Of a DNA stretch of 43,334 nt, positions 9,701 to 17,460 are shown in pieces; the stretch's first letter is position 1; each line of letters opens with the position of its first letter. Origin of the DNA: a virus; IMG/VR virus record IMGVR_UViG_3300033571_014677, positions 1 through 43,334 of that record; one strand, written 5' to 3'. A model generated the notes under the pieces. The model saw only the letters and a list, made by a program, of their open reading frames with translations. It searched no databases and was not told the origin of the DNA. Position numbers and translations under genes: made by a program.

Positions 9701-12700
9701 TTAATTAATTCGTCTCCTTTAATTCCTAAGTATAAGGTTATAAATTTAGTAGATTCTGTTAATCCTAATTATAAAACTTTTACAGTCCAGGCTCCTAATA
9801 ATTCAGGAAGTATATGGAACGGAAAACAGTTTATAATACAGGCAACTGGATCTCTTCTAGTATCTACTCCTATTAATACATTTTCTGGAGGATTAAACGA
9901 AAGAGAGGAGTATATTTACTACGATTTTAATTTTTTACCTAAGAAGGAAATGAGATATTGGGGTACAAAAAGCTTATCTTGGGAAACATTTGAAGATTTT
10001 TCTTTTGAAAAAGCTTACGCCCATACATGGGATATGTACGATTACCATAACGATTGGTTAGGAGGATTTAATTTATACTCATTGCAATATGGGGACAGAA
10101 TTAGAGTTACTGAAAATTCTAATGGAGTAGTTCTCGGAGAATCTGATTCCCCTGGAAATAATTATTTAGATCTTAGAGAAGCTGCAGACCAGATGAATGA
10201 TTCTACGGATGAAAATATAAAAAGATTTGACTATGTCGTAAGGGGATTCTCAGAGCTTCCTAATAATTTTTATCCTAACTCTAATCCTATATCTCCAGAT
10301 CTTAGTACAAATCCTGGACCCAAAAATATTGAATCTAAATTTTATAAAGTACCTACATATTCACCTGTTGTTTTTGAACCTACAGGAATAGCATGGGATG
10401 CTGATGGAGATATATGGGTATCTGGAGAGGATGTTATAAAATTTGATGGTTCTAATTATACAAATTACGATTCTAGTAATAGCGTAATGCCTGGTATATC
10501 TCTTCTTACCAATTGTATAAAAATAGATAGAAATGATGTTAAATGGGTAGGAATAGAAAACAATTTATCTCCCCTTGTTAAAATAAATGAAAAAGATCCT
10601 TCCGATAGTTTTGCTTATTCAGTTAATGATTTTGTAGATAATGGAGGAAATCCTATATCCCCTTCAACCCCATCTAGTATAAATTGTATAGAGATAAATC
10701 CTCAAAGAGGTGACATATTTGCAGGATTTGTTTGTAATTCGTCGCCTTCATATGATGGATTACTATTTTATGATTCCAGTGCAAAATCTTGGAATCTTTA
10801 TACCACTTCTAATTCCAATATACCATCTGATAATATAAGAGACCTTAGATTACAGTATTATTCAATAAACAAATGGTATTTATGGATAGCAACAGATAAT
10901 GGACTTTCTAGATTTGAAGGAGTAGATTTTAAGAATTATAATATCTCTAATTCGGGAATACCTTCTAATGATGTTTATTCTGTTGAATTAGATAAAATTA
11001 ATCATAAATGGATAGGAACTTCAGAAGGCCTAGTATATTGGGATAATATAAGATGGGCAGTTTGGAATAATGCCACTAATCCGGAATTAAATATAGGATC
11101 GGTGAAAAGCATAGTAGAAACTGGAAATAGCAATATATGGTTTACAATAGATTCTATATCATCTCCTTATAATACAGAGCTTTATTATTTTGATGGATAT
11201 TACTTCACTAAAGTTTTATATAGAAACGACGGGACCACATTAATAAATCCAGTTGGATGTGATTTTGGTAAGATATCATTATCTGCTCCTTGGAAAACTA
11301 TTAAAAACGGAGAGACTACATTTCCTAAGAATCTTTTAATATTAACAAAAGACGGAGAGATAGGTAAGATAGATTATATAATACCTCATATACAGGCTAC
11401 TTCTAAAGATCCTGGTACTAATGGATGGGATTTTGTTTATCACGAAAGTTCTACTCCTCTCCCTTCTACTGAATATATTTACAATAGTGGAATAGGAATA
11501 TCACAGCTAGGATTTAACTTTATAATAGGGCCTTTTAATGATAACATAACTCTAAACTCCGATTATACAAGACCTATCATGCCTAACGTTGATAGATACT
11601 CTTGGTATAAGCCTATTTGGCAGCGTTATAGCATCGATCGCCTTAAAGATCAGTTTCCATCTTTAAATATAGACGATGTCTTCTTATATGCTCCCTTAAG
11701 AGATATTTTAAACGAGAAAGCTAATAAAGAACCATATTGGAAAAATTCGCAAATTGAAAGAATAGAAAAGAAAAAATCTAGGGACCTTTTTGATAATTTT
11801 GAATGGGTTATAACTCTAGGAAATAGTAGTCCAGATCAGGGGGTTAAAGTTACTATAGATGATGCAGGGGATATAATAGCTATAGGAGACTTTACAGATA
11901 CTATATTCATGGGGGAAGTTAATAATATAGGTACCCAAGATATTTATTTAAATACACAGGACCCAGGGGTTTATATAGCTAAATATAATAAAGGAGGGGT
12001 TATCCAATGGGCCAGATCAATTTCTTCAACATCTCCTCAAGGTTCTATCTATGCTAGATCTGTTATAACTGATAAGTCGGGTAATTTATATGTAGTTAGT
12101 GACAATAATGTTGTTGGGTTTATACAAATAGACAAATTCAATTCCGACGGTGTTTTATTAAATACATTAAATATACCTATTACCCCCGATCAATACATAG
12201 GTGATATTAAGGTAGATAAGTATGAAAATATTTATATATGCGGAGGATTCCGAGGAAATTTAATTCTTGGATCTTTTTCTCTAAACTCTTCTTCACAAGA
12301 TTCAGGATTCTTAGCTAAATTAGATCCTTCTATGAGTTTTATTTGGGCTAAGCAGTTTACAGATACTACATATTCTAAAGCTTATGAAATAGGAATATTG
12401 AAAGAAGAATACCTTTATTTAACGGGGGTATTTGATTCACAGATAAATCTAGGTCCTATACAATTAACAGGGGTGGGTAATCCTGATATGTTTATAGGTA
12501 AATTTTATACTGGAGACGGTGAATGTCTATGGGCTAAAAGCATTGCTTATGATTCAGCAACTTCATTTGGATCCTCCTCTATATGTTTGGATCCTAAAGG
12601 TCATTTATTAATTACGGGTTCTTATGAGGGAACAATAAAAATAGAGGATCAGATGATAATATCCTTCCCTGGTGCATCTGATATATTTGTCATAAAACTT

Positions 12701-13549
12701 TTATCTACAGGAAAGTTAATATGGATGAAAACTTGTGGGGGATCCGGAGGAGATACTGCTCATGACATAGAAAGTGATTCTGAAGAAAATGTTTATATAA
12801 CTGGATCGTATACGTCTCCTTCTTATTTCTCTCCTGTTGAAATAGAATCTAGAGGAGGGACTGATATTTATCTCACTAAGTTCAACAAGGAAGGTTTATT
12901 GTTAGATATAGTAACAGCAGGAGGTATTAACAACGATTCAGGAGCGGATTTAGTTTTGGATAAAGAGGAGAATATTTATATAACTGGATATTTCCAAGGA
13001 GAATCTGAATTCTCCCCTTATATTGTTTTATCCCCTCCTGGTGGAAATCTTGATGCTTTCCTAGGTAAGATACCTAAAGAAAGGTTTAAAGAAGGTAATA
13101 AAATAGGATCGGTTCAATCTTGGCTTGGCTCACATTCGTGGTCTTGGAAAGAGGAAAAATTATATAGGGACGAATTTGAAATCCCTTTAGCAACAACTAT
13201 ATTTATAAATCCTATAGATTCTTTAATCCCCGGGAAGAAGAATCATATATGGACTTTATCGGACACTGAGACGGGAGAAGTTATAGTTAAAATAAAAAAA
13301 TCTCCTTATTTTATATGGACTTTCTTAAATCCTGGATTCTATTCTATATCTTGCGAACTTCAAGACGCAAATGGAAACATATACGAAACATCACACTCGG
13401 GTAAAATAAGAGTTATAGATCACAAACAACCTTTGGGAGGTGATCTAAAACCAGAAACTGTTAATCCTGATGATTATCTATTAAGAACAATATATTATGA
13501 CAGGAAAGAATTTGGTTTTCCTCCTTTGTCTAAATTTGATATAGAATAA
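6776..13549 (+). CDS. Giant multidomain baseplate/tail protein with two beta-propellers
   Basis: At 2257 aa this is the largest protein in the window. Residues 1-420 are the probable wedge part: LSVILSNFGRSFNPEDAL, then ELLLAGESIFPYLGSYKSLFN, resembling the core of gp7-type wedge proteins. Residues about 720-783 look Ig/PKD-like. Residues about 1200-1490 hold Reg_prop-type repeats with DxxGDIWV, WVGIEN, WIATDNGLSRFEG and WIGTSEGLVYWD signatures, in the style of Bacteroidota hybrid sensor propellers. Residues about 1670-2105 hold SBBP-like repeats about 60 aa apart, such as DIFVIKLLSTGKLIWMK and DIYLTKFNKEGLLLD. Residues about 2115-2230 form a PKD-like end (HIWTLSDTETGEVIVK ... GFYSISCELQDANGN). 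No catalytic site is visible. The order gp25, gp6, small, giant suggests a gp7 equivalent decorated by host-derived propellers that may display adhesin surfaces; that is inference. Confidence 0.8.
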   Translation: MSFQNLLFFDKKGEQYNFKWNGNYWEGSILFPIVSEKLFEVQHIFIIEKFLDPSSQIKYGFPHSYGVSPGPSVWRTRWESDYDQSTDVSSIIYTYELGVDGNLDSPVLVKANNVEFYPEIVPGDVISSPSGLVVSNDINPSSMQLNIALSSDSEGIYDRRLIIEDYTDPNNPVTILIVNLHGEVEGEDSRLSVILSNFGRSFNPEDALIVRESDIKEEFPDYEIINKKRKELLLAGESIFPYLGSYKSLFNAIKFFGYYDLRVKEYWLNIKTDEADTLTPLQQNQKILNQLSQPNIEGLNKLELISSLIKDENQGKFKQVEIYGKKKDGTFGLKKQFESLFPSKSYKKTALFGLFYDINRVVEDQEEDEYGYPVVEDAFAFSPEEVLIKLFGLKQRLKRDYLPLNARIIDITGEGVYFNLYKTRGWTDTVDITEIKGGIKVDFSVYPEIGYVEDLRPFYTKPNKSGILYPNINGVEEGISYYGNTVDPYSYFQEYPLTTIPSLESAVNLFYKDISNGEMPKFLGDGDYDPPGYKLFSNGNDYVFPAGCPVIIKNNTFNLSWEELSGSWNSLDSTVTRTDLQIASYSSTTSTNPGGNLQSVYSTSQFTLPTTFPQGININIGTGNNWFDTSFPEVIFVRVESVNSPGNLVLGYCSSGDYNTLTGDLYIQMIYTRGSGEYSNWKVSPTNIGFSSYVFDYYENFIQSNGFYSWNRLPYLDFYEIEWTIYKDDDKPYYYQTRGGLPELETIVHFLPYSGEYNIKCRVWDTLNSISLGIKRGIVKVEKRGIELNTLTRFRQSETYDWNNMPLKWESYPSQWIFPVENTNKIISISDFIQNYPEYSNNFNEGQQCEVLTKLPEVKATVTFDVGVKKIDIATIVSSYNGGGYDLAVVTTFSPHGYSSGDTVWIYDSLGSSFGQYPITVTGINTFQIPDVIISAISGGYSYNTGNIKFYADSVLIAECNFQGDLNSTTSLAYSLINSSPLIPKYKVINLVDSVNPNYKTFTVQAPNNSGSIWNGKQFIIQATGSLLVSTPINTFSGGLNEREEYIYYDFNFLPKKEMRYWGTKSLSWETFEDFSFEKAYAHTWDMYDYHNDWLGGFNLYSLQYGDRIRVTENSNGVVLGESDSPGNNYLDLREAADQMNDSTDENIKRFDYVVRGFSELPNNFYPNSNPISPDLSTNPGPKNIESKFYKVPTYSPVVFEPTGIAWDADGDIWVSGEDVIKFDGSNYTNYDSSNSVMPGISLLTNCIKIDRNDVKWVGIENNLSPLVKINEKDPSDSFAYSVNDFVDNGGNPISPSTPSSINCIEINPQRGDIFAGFVCNSSPSYDGLLFYDSSAKSWNLYTTSNSNIPSDNIRDLRLQYYSINKWYLWIATDNGLSRFEGVDFKNYNISNSGIPSNDVYSVELDKINHKWIGTSEGLVYWDNIRWAVWNNATNPELNIGSVKSIVETGNSNIWFTIDSISSPYNTELYYFDGYYFTKVLYRNDGTTLINPVGCDFGKISLSAPWKTIKNGETTFPKNLLILTKDGEIGKIDYIIPHIQATSKDPGTNGWDFVYHESSTPLPSTEYIYNSGIGISQLGFNFIIGPFNDNITLNSDYTRPIMPNVDRYSWYKPIWQRYSIDRLKDQFPSLNIDDVFLYAPLRDILNEKANKEPYWKNSQIERIEKKKSRDLFDNFEWVITLGNSSPDQGVKVTIDDAGDIIAIGDFTDTIFMGEVNNIGTQDIYLNTQDPGVYIAKYNKGGVIQWARSISSTSPQGSIYARSVITDKSGNLYVVSDNNVVGFIQIDKFNSDGVLLNTLNIPITPDQYIGDIKVDKYENIYICGGFRGNLILGSFSLNSSSQDSGFLAKLDPSMSFIWAKQFTDTTYSKAYEIGILKEEYLYLTGVFDSQINLGPIQLTGVGNPDMFIGKFYTGDGECLWAKSIAYDSATSFGSSSICLDPKGHLLITGSYEGTIKIEDQMIISFPGASDIFVIKLLSTGKLIWMKTCGGSGGDTAHDIESDSEENVYITGSYTSPSYFSPVEIESRGGTDIYLTKFNKEGLLLDIVTAGGINNDSGADLVLDKEENIYITGYFQGESEFSPYIVLSPPGGNLDAFLGKIPKERFKEGNKIGSVQSWLGSHSWSWKEEKLYRDEFEIPLATTIFINPIDSLIPGKKNHIWTLSDTETGEVIVKIKKSPYFIWTFLNPGFYSISCELQDANGNIYETSHSGKIRVIDHKQPLGGDLKPETVNPDDYLLRTIYYDRKEFGFPPLSKFDIE
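11971..13090 (+). repeat. SBBP-like beta-propeller repeat region
   Basis: Blade signatures (xxF(I/L)xKxxxxGxxxW) begin near residues 1733, 1781, 1843, 1903, 1968, 2029 and 2092 of the giant wedge protein, spaced 48-65 aa. The repeats are conserved in protein rather than DNA, consistent with an old duplication. Seven signatures fit a seven-bladed propeller. The stretch at 11790-11910 (FEWVITLGNSSPDQG) may supply the closing strand. Confidence 0.65.
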
Positions 13550-13552
13550 TAT

Positions 13553-14254
13553 TTACGTCGTGTATTCTCTGTAAACATCAAGCATTTCAGGAACAATAGG
13601 ATGTCTATGGTTTTTCTTGAGAGTTATTACCTTAACTCCTTCAACTCTTGCAGCAAGAGTATTCATAAAGTCTAGTCCTGACTCCTTTTTGTTTTTTAGA
13701 TCTATCTGAGAAGTATCCCCACATATTATTATTTTAGAACCAATACCAAGTCTACCTAATACCATTTCCATTTGATTCATAGTTACGTTTTGTGCCTCAT
13801 CAACAATAACGCAAGAATTAACTAATGTTCTACCTCTCATGAAAGGAAAAGGGAGTATTTCAATAATACCTTCACTAAGTAGTTTTTCTATCTTAGTTTT
13901 TTCGTATACCATTTCTAGATTTGCATATATTGGAGCTAACCAAGGATCCATTTTTTCTTTTAAGTCACCAGGAAGAAATCCTATATCTTCTTTAGCAACT
14001 GTTGGCCTAGTAATAACTAGTTTTTCAATTTCTCTATTAAATAACATATCTAAAGCTATTTGTACAGCTAATAATGTTTTTCCCGATCCCGCAGCACCTT
14101 TAAGAACATTTACAGGGTTTGCTAATATCGTTGTTTTAGCATCCTTCTGTTCTTCATTCAGAGTGATTTTAAATTTAATGGGATTTTTAGGTTTTCTTTT
14201 TTGTGTCCAGTTAGATCCTGTAGTCATAAGATTTTTTTTTATTTTGAGAAACAT
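13553..14254 (-). CDS. phoH: PhoH-like P-loop ATPase
   Basis: This 233-aa protein is the only minus-strand gene in the window. It has a complete PhoH core: Walker A GAAGSGKT (K59, T60), the VITRPTVAKEDIGFLPGDL segment, the PFPFMRGRTL motif, and Walker B VIVDEAQN (D152, E153), followed by GRLGIGSKIIICGD (sensor) and KKNHRHPIVPEML. PhoH proteins are ATPases, often linked to RNA helicase or ribonuclease functions in bacteria, and are common in phage genomes, but the phage role is not settled. The start could be M1 or M10 (MTTGSNW), since the first nine residues are lysine-rich and not part of the core. It ends 3 nt from the stop of the giant wedge gene, so the two converge, and it shares a divergent region with the fibre gene at 14340. 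Confidence 0.93.
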   Translation of the reverse strand: MFLKIKKNLMTTGSNWTQKRKPKNPIKFKITLNEEQKDAKTTILANPVNVLKGAAGSGKTLLAVQIALDMLFNREIEKLVITRPTVAKEDIGFLPGDLKEKMDPWLAPIYANLEMVYEKTKIEKLLSEGIIEILPFPFMRGRTLVNSCVIVDEAQNVTMNQMEMVLGRLGIGSKIIICGDTSQIDLKNKKESGLDFMNTLAARVEGVKVITLKKNHRHPIVPEMLDVYREYTT

Positions 14255-14339
14255 ATTCCAAGTTTCGCTGTTTAATAATTAACCCTGTCTTTTCTTAAAG
14301 TATTAAATACAGGATATATATCAAAAAAAGGAAAATCAA
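14255..14339. promoter_or_regulatory. Divergent promoter region between phoH and the fibre block
   Basis: This 85-bp gap separates the divergent starts of phoH and the next plus-strand gene. It contains AAAGTATTAAATACAG at 14297-14312, and GGATATATATC at 14312-14322, of which GATATATATC (14313-14322) is perfectly palindromic and could serve either strand. GATATATA starts 27 nt before the ATG at 14340. Similar GATATATA elements lie 26 nt upstream of 26606 and 29 nt upstream of 38237. A weak purine run (AAAAAGGAAAA) precedes the ATG. No ORF is visible. Confidence 0.35.
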
Positions 14340-15257
14340 ATGGCAATTACAATTACAGAAATTCTCGGAACAGATTCTATATCCGGGTCTAGGTTAACTA
14401 TCAATGCTAACTTTCTATTGCTTGAGAATGCTTATAACGATTTAGAAAATTCTTTTAATATAAATGTATTAACTGGATCGTTGGATGTATCTTCTGCATC
14501 TAGTTGGCAAATAAAAGCTAAATCGCTAATGGCTAATAGCTTGGTGATGCCATCTTCAGGATCACCACTTATACAAATATACGGAACTGGAGCTAGTGGA
14601 GGATCTATCGTATTTTCTAACACTGTAGCTGGAGCTACTGGTATTTTTTCTAATGTTTTACAAGCTAACATATTTAATGCTTCGGGAGCTTCAACTTTTG
14701 GAGCAACTGCAACATTTCAAAGTGTTGTTAATATTGATGGAAGATTTACCGTAGGAGCTTCAGGAAATTTTGTTAATACTAATAGAAAATCTACTGTTGG
14801 ATCAAATACAGCTTTTCCATCTGCACCAGGTGCTGGTGTTACAGGTACCTATTCCACACCATATCAATTAAATCTAACAGAAAATGTTATCTATATACAA
14901 TCAGACTATGTTTCGACTGCACCTAGTGATACTTCAAATGCTACAGGATTTTTCTTTTATGCAACAACAGGCTCTGGAGCAACTGCTTCTGATATACCTG
15001 GTGGTTACACAGTAACTTTAATAGATACTGCAACAACTTCAGGAATAATTGCTACAGGGGTAACAGGACCTTCCCCTTATTATTATACTGGATTCTCTAC
15101 AGGAGATGGATCGTATTCTGATCCTAATATACAAACTCCAGGAGACCAATATAAATCTTCGATTACTCTTATGTGGGAGCCTAGAATAGATCAAGGAGCA
15201 TCAACACAAAAGGGTTCTTGGGTCGTTGTAAATTGTACACAAGGATTCACATACTAA
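14340..15257 (+). CDS. Tail fibre/baseplate-associated structural protein
   Basis: This 305-aa protein is rich in Ser, Thr, Gly and Ala with short beta-like repeats, typical of a fibre shaft or receptor-contacting tip. The N-terminus (ITITEILGTDSISGSRLTIN, then NFLLLENAYNDLENSF) resembles the N-terminus of the collagen-containing fibre gene at 26606, suggesting a shared attachment module. Residues about 60-140 have repeating GAS-type short strands. Residues about 185-305 are beta-rich and end WVVVNCTQGFTY. No enzymatic motif is present. It is the first gene of the second tail block and is followed after 15 nt by the next fibre-like gene. Confidence 0.7.
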   Translation: MAITITEILGTDSISGSRLTINANFLLLENAYNDLENSFNINVLTGSLDVSSASSWQIKAKSLMANSLVMPSSGSPLIQIYGTGASGGSIVFSNTVAGATGIFSNVLQANIFNASGASTFGATATFQSVVNIDGRFTVGASGNFVNTNRKSTVGSNTAFPSAPGAGVTGTYSTPYQLNLTENVIYIQSDYVSTAPSDTSNATGFFFYATTGSGATASDIPGGYTVTLIDTATTSGIIATGVTGPSPYYYTGFSTGDGSYSDPNIQTPGDQYKSSITLMWEPRIDQGASTQKGSWVVVNCTQGFTY

Positions 15258-15272
15258 TTAAGTATTAAATAA

Positions 15273-17456
15273 ATGGCAAAGACACCCTATATAAGACCTA
15301 TATCAGTTCAAGGAGGTACTTTTTATACCTTTTCTTCAGCAGCTGAGGATCTAACTTTAACTTTTAATAACTCTCTTAAGAAGTTTACATTTTCTAAATA
15401 TGCACTTCTAAAGCTTCCTGAATTTGGAGCTCCTATTTACGGAGAAAATACATTGAGATTTAATGCTATAGATAGTACATTTTTGGACGCAGCTGAGGGT
15501 GATTTTATACTTACTAATCCTAATAATCTAAGTCCTTCACCTGAAATTTCTTTTCAAAATTATTGTTTGAATCTAGAATCTACTGTTATATCTGATCCAA
15601 ATTATAATCCAGAGCTTAAAAGGAATGTTTCAGAGAGAATATTTTGGAAATGGATAAAAGAGTTAGGGGGTATAAGATATAGAAATGCCAATCCAAATGA
15701 AGTAGTTGCTTCACTAAACCAAACAACTACAACAACTAAGGATGGATATCCTTATTCTGATAAAAGATGGGTAGAGGAGGATACAATTCTTACAGGTAAC
15801 GGATCTCCTAATCCAAGATATGAAAGAATAGTACAATATATTGGAGATATAGATGTAGTAAACTCAGTACAGAATTCAGAAAACGCATATTCTGAAGTTT
15901 ATATACACGTACCAACAGGTGACGGAGGAACTCCTTATGTTTTATTTAAGACAGTAGCGGATGAAAATTATTATCCCGATAGAACATGGACTCATTTGCC
16001 GCCTGATCCTACAGATACGGAATATTTACAAGGAAGAGATTCTGCTGCTGGTTTATATGGACCTAATGGATTACCTAAACTTGCTATCTTTGATCAGGAT
16101 TCACTAGGTGATCCTGGAGTTAGTGGTACTTCATCTACTGGATCTTTTTCTAATAATTGGTATTCTCCTAGAGACGAAGCTAATTCATATTTTACAGATC
16201 CTACATTTTTTGATTCTAGTAATTATATATTAGAAAAATATTTATCAACATCTGGACCTAGCGGTTATAGTGTTACTTATAAAAGAAGTAATCTTGACGG
16301 TGTACAGGTAGATTTTGACCCCGCTTCATACAAGGCAATACAAAATTACGTAGGAATTTCTACAATAGAGGAATGGAACGGGACACCTACTACTACTTCG
16401 TTCGACTTTAATGCTGTATTAGTTTATTATGATGTATACGATCCTAATAATCCCACAGATTCGGAAACAAATCTTTATGGTATACTTTTCTTAAATGACC
16501 CTGAGCCAGTTTCAACTAATGCAGCTAAGCTACCATCCTTTAAGAAATTTAAACCCGACCCAATTACTAAATTAAACGGTAATTCATACGGATTTAAAAT
16601 AAATCTTAAGTTCGATACGGATGTAGAAAGTACTGGTGTAGAACAAGCTATAAATGATTATTCTTCATTCTCGCTTTCTATATTTATGGATGCAGCTACT
16701 GTTTTACAAGATGCAGCTAAGAATCTGAATGATAGAACTTTAGAGATTGCTTCTATGCAACAAGAAATTGCAGATCTTAAAGATTTAATAATTAATACTG
16801 ATGATAGCACAGAAATAAAAAATAGACTGGATCTAGTAGAATCTTCTTTACAAGCAAATCAGGCACTTTTTGATAATACCCAAGATATATTAAATCTAAT
16901 AGAAAATAATACTGATACAATAAACAATATATTGCAGAATCAGACTTCTATTAATCTATCTTATAATTTAGATCTTTTAAAAGACGGGCAGGGTACTTCT
17001 GTTGACAGAAGCGTCCCTAATATATTAAAGGTTAATGTAACACAGCAAGATTATAATATAGGATCTAGTTCATTATTTACTATAAATCCTGTTGCTGGTA
17101 ATACTGTACCTTTGTCAATTTACACAAACTATTTAAAACATAAAAACAATGGAGTGTCAATAACTGCTAATAATGATATAGTTATAAGAATAGATGACAC
17201 AATAAACAAATGGGAAAAGGGACAAGTATTAAGATTTATTATAGGAGACGATATAGATCTGGGTAATTATTCTTTAGTTATACTTACTGATGCTTTAGGT
17301 GAATATCCTAAATCTAACCCTTCTGGAGTTCCTTACTCTTCTGTTGTAGCTGGATTCCTAAATATACAATTCTCTAGTTCTGACTATAAACCTATATTTG
17401 ATATAGTTTGTATAGATGCTAAAAATTTAATATTTGAAATAGATCAAATAAGATAA
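15273..17456 (+). CDS. Large tail structural protein with central coiled coil
   Basis: This 727-aa protein starts at ATG 15 nt after the previous stop, within an AAGTATTAAATAAATG context. Residues 1-460 are beta-rich, with regular YxxVxV segments and no known motif. Residues about 469-564 form a strongly predicted coiled coil by eye (heptad-like LNDRTLEIASMQQEIADLKDL, then LVESSLQ, LNLIENNTDTINNIL). The C-terminal 160 residues return to beta structure, ending VCIDAKNLIFEIDQIR. This fits a trimeric fibre or baseplate protein. It is followed 4 nt later by another large tail gene. The precise role is unknown. Confidence 0.7.
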   Translation: MAKTPYIRPISVQGGTFYTFSSAAEDLTLTFNNSLKKFTFSKYALLKLPEFGAPIYGENTLRFNAIDSTFLDAAEGDFILTNPNNLSPSPEISFQNYCLNLESTVISDPNYNPELKRNVSERIFWKWIKELGGIRYRNANPNEVVASLNQTTTTTKDGYPYSDKRWVEEDTILTGNGSPNPRYERIVQYIGDIDVVNSVQNSENAYSEVYIHVPTGDGGTPYVLFKTVADENYYPDRTWTHLPPDPTDTEYLQGRDSAAGLYGPNGLPKLAIFDQDSLGDPGVSGTSSTGSFSNNWYSPRDEANSYFTDPTFFDSSNYILEKYLSTSGPSGYSVTYKRSNLDGVQVDFDPASYKAIQNYVGISTIEEWNGTPTTTSFDFNAVLVYYDVYDPNNPTDSETNLYGILFLNDPEPVSTNAAKLPSFKKFKPDPITKLNGNSYGFKINLKFDTDVESTGVEQAINDYSSFSLSIFMDAATVLQDAAKNLNDRTLEIASMQQEIADLKDLIINTDDSTEIKNRLDLVESSLQANQALFDNTQDILNLIENNTDTINNILQNQTSINLSYNLDLLKDGQGTSVDRSVPNILKVNVTQQDYNIGSSSLFTINPVAGNTVPLSIYTNYLKHKNNGVSITANNDIVIRIDDTINKWEKGQVLRFIIGDDIDLGNYSLVILTDALGEYPKSNPSGVPYSSVVAGFLNIQFSSSDYKPIFDIVCIDAKNLIFEIDQIR

Positions 17457-17460
17457 AAAA

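Noticed and set aside
13839-14282. Plus-strand 147-aa open frame opposite phoH
   Set aside because: It is antisense to a gene with intact PhoH motifs, and its hydrophobic composition follows from the complement of that gene.
15263-15271. TATTAAATA as a promoter of the 727-aa gene
   Set aside because: It abuts the ATG, too close for a -10 element of that gene; it may instead act as an A-rich leader.
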